Positions 5,616-7,926 of a stretch of 7,926 nt of DNA are shown piece by piece. Location of the stretch: the NCBI GenBank assembly GCA_029862285.1, contig JAOTXR010000086.1:1-7926 (forward strand), given 5' to 3'. Within the stretch, counting starts at the first letter, position 1. Every line of letters starts with the position of its first letter. The notes below the pieces were generated by a model, which saw only the letters and a program-made list of their open reading frames with translations, ran no database searches and was not told where the DNA came from. Both the position numbers and the translations under genes were made by a program. This stretch comes from Gammaproteobacteria bacterium (GTDB taxonomy: Bacteria > Pseudomonadota > Gammaproteobacteria > Steroidobacterales > JABDKV01).

Positions 5616-6587
5616 TTACTCCAGCACCAGGCCGCGTGGGTCCAAACCCGGTTCGAATACCTGCAACGAGACAGCCCGCAGATCCCGCGTGAATTGGTCC
5701 ATCGCAGCCGAATCGGCACTGACCGCAACCCCCAGGTCGCCGCCGCCCGCACCACTTGGTTTGTAGGCCACACCATGCCGCGCTGCAATTTCAGCCACCT
5801 CTGCGTGTCCGCCAGCGTAAACCGGCAATGACGTCTGACAGGCAAAATTGTGCAAATCAATCGCAAAATTCTGCACTGCGGCTACCCAGGATGCGGCCGT
5901 GTCGCCCAGACTCATCACCTGCTTCTCCGCGCTGTCGATCAGTGCCGTCAGCGCCGACTGACGCGGGCCGAGGGCATCCAGACCACGCAGAAATCCCGAC
6001 GTCGATGCCGCGTGACCGGTCCACACACAACGCAGGTGCAAACCCGGTGGCAGGGCAAGTGGCGTCGTCTCCAGCGGCTCGGAGCGAAACATCAGCACCC
6101 CGCCGTGCAGACTCGCGGCAACATCGAAACCACTACCGCGGCCGTCCTGAGCCGCGCGATGAATCTCAATCAGTGTTCCTAACTCTGGTTTCTCGCCACT
6201 CAGTGCCGCCGATGCAGCAACCGTTAACGCGGCGCTGGAACCAAAACCCATTTTGATGCCATCTTCATGGAGCGCGGAAGTATCGGTTTCAATATACACC
6301 GGCACACCGGGCCAGAATTTGCCAATGATTTCGCCGAGCAATCCCAGACGGCCGGTAGCGGCAGGATCAGCACCCAACCAACGAACTTTTCCCGCGTCGT
6401 CAATTTCAAACGGCACATTGCGTTCGCAGATCTCAGGTGCCGTAACCAGGTTATCAGCAACGCCACGTGTGACCTGCACTCGAGCACGCCGGCCGATAGC
6501 AAGCACAATCGCTGGCCCGCCCCGGAGCACGGCATATTCGCCAAATAGAATGAGTTTTCCCGGCGCACTCGCGACGACCCTAGTCAC
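5616..6587 (-). CDS. mvaK2: Phosphomevalonate kinase (GHMP family)
   Basis: It phosphorylates 5-phosphomevalonate to 5-diphosphomevalonate in the cytoplasm. From the GTG start the protein has 323 residues. GHMP motif 1 is APGKLILFGEYAVL (8-21), with the GEYAVL form characteristic of phosphomevalonate kinases. Motif 2 is KMGFGSSAA (112-120). GRGSGFDVAAS (149-159) carries the conserved D155. Motif 3 is KPSGAGGGD (276-284). I chose GTG at 6587 because AGGGG lies six bases upstream and conserved sequence begins seven codons later. It overlaps the decarboxylase stop by 8 bases. An in-frame ATG at 6638 would extend 59 bases into the previous gene with no family support. Gene order between mvaD and the other mevalonate genes supports the call over other GHMP kinases. 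Confidence 0.92.
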   Translation of the reverse strand: MTRVVASAPGKLILFGEYAVLRGGPAIVLAIGRRARVQVTRGVADNLVTAPEICERNVPFEIDDAGKVRWLGADPAATGRLGLLGEIIGKFWPGVPVYIETDTSALHEDGIKMGFGSSAALTVAASAALSGEKPELGTLIEIHRAAQDGRGSGFDVAASLHGGVLMFRSEPLETTPLALPPGLHLRCVWTGHAASTSGFLRGLDALGPRQSALTALIDSAEKQVMSLGDTAASWVAAVQNFAIDLHNFACQTSLPVYAGGHAEVAEIAARHGVAYKPSGAGGGDLGVAVSADSAAMDQFTRDLRAVSLQVFEPGLDPRGLVLE

Positions 6588-7551
6588 AACTGGCCCCTGA
6601 CCCGAGCCCGGTGCGCAGGATATCCCTGATGCCACCAATGTCGTTCAAGGCATCTGTCACGGTGTCGACTTCATCCGGCAGAGAAACAACCTTGATTTGC
6701 GGTCCGGCATCAATCGTAAAAAATACTGCATGCCCGGCACGCCGCAGTTGCCTCACGCGATGAATGCCTTCGACTGTTGGGCCATACCAGTACATCAGTC
6801 CGGGCTGTGCCGACATCGCCAGGGCATGCATTTTCAGACAACTGTGCTCGCTGATATCGGCCAGCTTCTCGAAGTTTTTCTCCTGTACCGCATCGCGCGC
6901 GATGCCGAGATCCGTTTCGGCTTCTGCAACCCAGGCAGGATAACAGGGCGACGTTTCGCGGGTCAGTTCCATGCCTTCGGTCGAACCCACGTCTTTCGCT
7001 GCGTGCGAGACCACGCCAACCGTAACTGCAAGCGGCCAGTCCGATGCATCGAGCAACGGACCAGCAACGCAATCGGAACCATCGCTTTCCACACCGAGTC
7101 GCATCTCGACAAAACCGCCGAAGATTGAACGCGCCGCCGAACCCGAACCGCGGCGTGCCAGCTCGGATAATTTTGCCTTGCTCAATTTGAGATTCAGGGC
7201 CGCGTCGACAGCGGTCACGAGGGCGGCAAAGCCAGATGCCGACGAAGCCAGCCCGGCACCGGTCGGAAAATTGTTACTGCTGCGAACTTCAACGCATGTT
7301 TGCACACCTGCAATCTCGCGTAGCAAATCGACGCAGGCTATCACTCGTTCGGCTTCCGCTACGTTGACCTTGTCATTGAGCAGGACACTGTCGCCGGTGA
7401 GTTCAGCATCGAATTTGACTTCGGTCGTCGTGTGCAGCGTATCTAGCGTAATGGAAATCGAGCCCACCGCTGGCAGGTTCAGTCGCGTGTCGCGTTTACC
7501 CCAATACTTGACCAAAGCGATATTGGGATGGGCGCGGGCGGTAGCCTGCAT
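6580..7551 (-). CDS. mvaD: Diphosphomevalonate decarboxylase
   Basis: It converts 5-diphosphomevalonate plus ATP to IPP, CO2, ADP and phosphate, the last step of the classical mevalonate pathway. The 323-residue protein has HPNIALVKYWGKRD (8-21), the ATP-binding segment NNFPTGAGLASSASG (93-107), GSGSAARSIFGG (135-146) with R141, and TIDAGPQIKV (279-288) with D281. R141 and D281 match the yeast residues R158 and D302 needed for catalysis, which argues for a true decarboxylase rather than an archaeal phosphomevalonate decarboxylase or mevalonate-3-kinase homologue. The start at 7551 overlaps the hpnA stop by one base (TGATG). An upstream in-frame ATG at 7581 lies inside hpnA and adds ten residues without family support. 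There is no strong ribosome site, which fits translational coupling to hpnA. Confidence 0.95.
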   Translation of the reverse strand: MQATARAHPNIALVKYWGKRDTRLNLPAVGSISITLDTLHTTTEVKFDAELTGDSVLLNDKVNVAEAERVIACVDLLREIAGVQTCVEVRSSNNFPTGAGLASSASGFAALVTAVDAALNLKLSKAKLSELARRGSGSAARSIFGGFVEMRLGVESDGSDCVAGPLLDASDWPLAVTVGVVSHAAKDVGSTEGMELTRETSPCYPAWVAEAETDLGIARDAVQEKNFEKLADISEHSCLKMHALAMSAQPGLMYWYGPTVEGIHRVRQLRRAGHAVFFTIDAGPQIKVVSLPDEVDTVTDALNDIGGIRDILRTGLGSGASCD

Positions 7552-7926
7552 CACTTCAGGTACCCATTGGCCGAAAACCACTCGACCGCGTCACGCAAAG
7601 CGTCGTTCGCCGGTCGCGGACAAAAACCCAGCTCATCTATGGCACGCTGATTGGAAAAATACATGTGTTTTCGTGCGAGTTTTAAACCGTCTACCGTTAG
7701 CATTGGCGGCTTGCCGGTTACCCTTGCGACTACTTCGGCTGCATAGGCAACGGGCAGCAGCGGAGCGACCGGCAACCTGAGTTTAGGCGCCCTGGCACCG
7801 GTCATTGCGGCCACCGCAGAGAAAATCTCGGCCAGACTCATGTTCTCACACCCGAGTATGTAACGCCGGCCGGACTTGCCTTCCGACGCAGCCAGCAGAT
7901 GGCCATGCGCGACATCGTCGACATGC
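7551..7926 (-). CDS. hpnA: HpnA-like hopanoid-associated sugar epimerase, C-terminal part
   Basis: The frame enters from the high edge of the window and gives the last 124 residues before TGA at 7551. It begins HVDDVAHGHLLA and continues through GRRYILGCENMSLAEIF, then ends ALRDAVEWFSANGYLK. This is the C-terminal half of an extended short-chain dehydrogenase (NAD-dependent epimerase / dihydroflavonol-reductase type). VDDVA-GH and the RYILG-ENMSL segment are typical of HpnA proteins. The Rossmann NAD-binding motif and the YxxxK catalytic pair lie outside the window. HpnA's exact reaction is not settled; it is named for its occurrence in hopanoid loci. An ATG at 7841 exists in frame but is internal, since clear homology continues upstream of it. 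Confidence 0.88.
   Translation of the reverse strand, partial: HVDDVAHGHLLAASEGKSGRRYILGCENMSLAEIFSAVAAMTGARAPKLRLPVAPLLPVAYAAEVVARVTGKPPMLTVDGLKLARKHMYFSNQRAIDELGFCPRPANDALRDAVEWFSANGYLK

Noticed and set aside
6580..7551. Phosphomevalonate decarboxylase or mevalonate-3-kinase instead of diphosphomevalonate decarboxylase
   Set aside because: The catalytic Asp (D281) and Arg (R141) of true decarboxylases are present, and a phosphomevalonate kinase is adjacent, so the classical route is the simpler reading.
6971..7780. 269-codon open frame on the plus strand
   Set aside because: Antisense to mvaD and hpnA, Ser/Arg/Ala/Pro-rich composition typical of a shadow frame.
1..7926. CRISPR arrays, insertion sequences, tRNA or rRNA genes
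   Set aside because: No regularly spaced direct repeats, transposase frame, terminal inverted repeats around a gene, or tRNA-like structure was seen on either strand.

Overview
The window is one continuous minus-strand gene cluster in a GC-rich, densely packed bacterial genome. It joins the lower mevalonate pathway to squalene synthesis and hopanoid tailoring. HpnA-type and HpnH-type proteins, together with a secreted MlaC/HpnM-like protein, point to a Gram-negative hopanoid producer. A proteobacterium, perhaps a gammaproteobacterium, is my best guess. I infer this from gene content only; no rRNA or other marker is present.

In transcription order (high to low coordinates) the layout is: the 3' end of hpnA (7551-7926, cut by the window edge); diphosphomevalonate decarboxylase (6580-7551); phosphomevalonate kinase (5616-6587); a 96-base gap with an AT-rich promoter-like island and a possible 9-codon leader ORF; squalene synthase (4395-5519); a 103-base gap with a GC-rich hairpin; a 750-residue fusion of class II HMG-CoA reductase and mevalonate kinase (2039-4291); type I isopentenyl-diphosphate isomerase (1453-2046); the radical SAM adenosylhopane synthase HpnH (326-1456); a 196-base structured gap; and the 5' end of a secreted MlaC/HpnM-like gene (1-129, cut by the window edge).

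Together the genes give HMG-CoA -> mevalonate -> 5-phosphomevalonate -> 5-diphosphomevalonate -> IPP <-> DMAPP, then (via FPP made elsewhere) squalene, and later adenosylation of the hopene skeleton. HMG-CoA synthase, acetoacetyl-CoA thiolase, FPP synthase and squalene-hopene cyclase are not in the window. Four of the gene junctions overlap (1, 8, 8 and 4 bases), which suggests tight translational coupling. Two 8-base overlaps use non-ATG starts with almost identical geometry.

The most notable items are the HMG-CoA reductase-mevalonate kinase fusion, the placement of a complete HMG-CoA-to-IPP route inside a hopanoid locus (most proteobacteria use the MEP pathway), and the leader-like region before squalene synthase. 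I see no mobile element, CRISPR array, tRNA or rRNA, and no convincing plus-strand gene.
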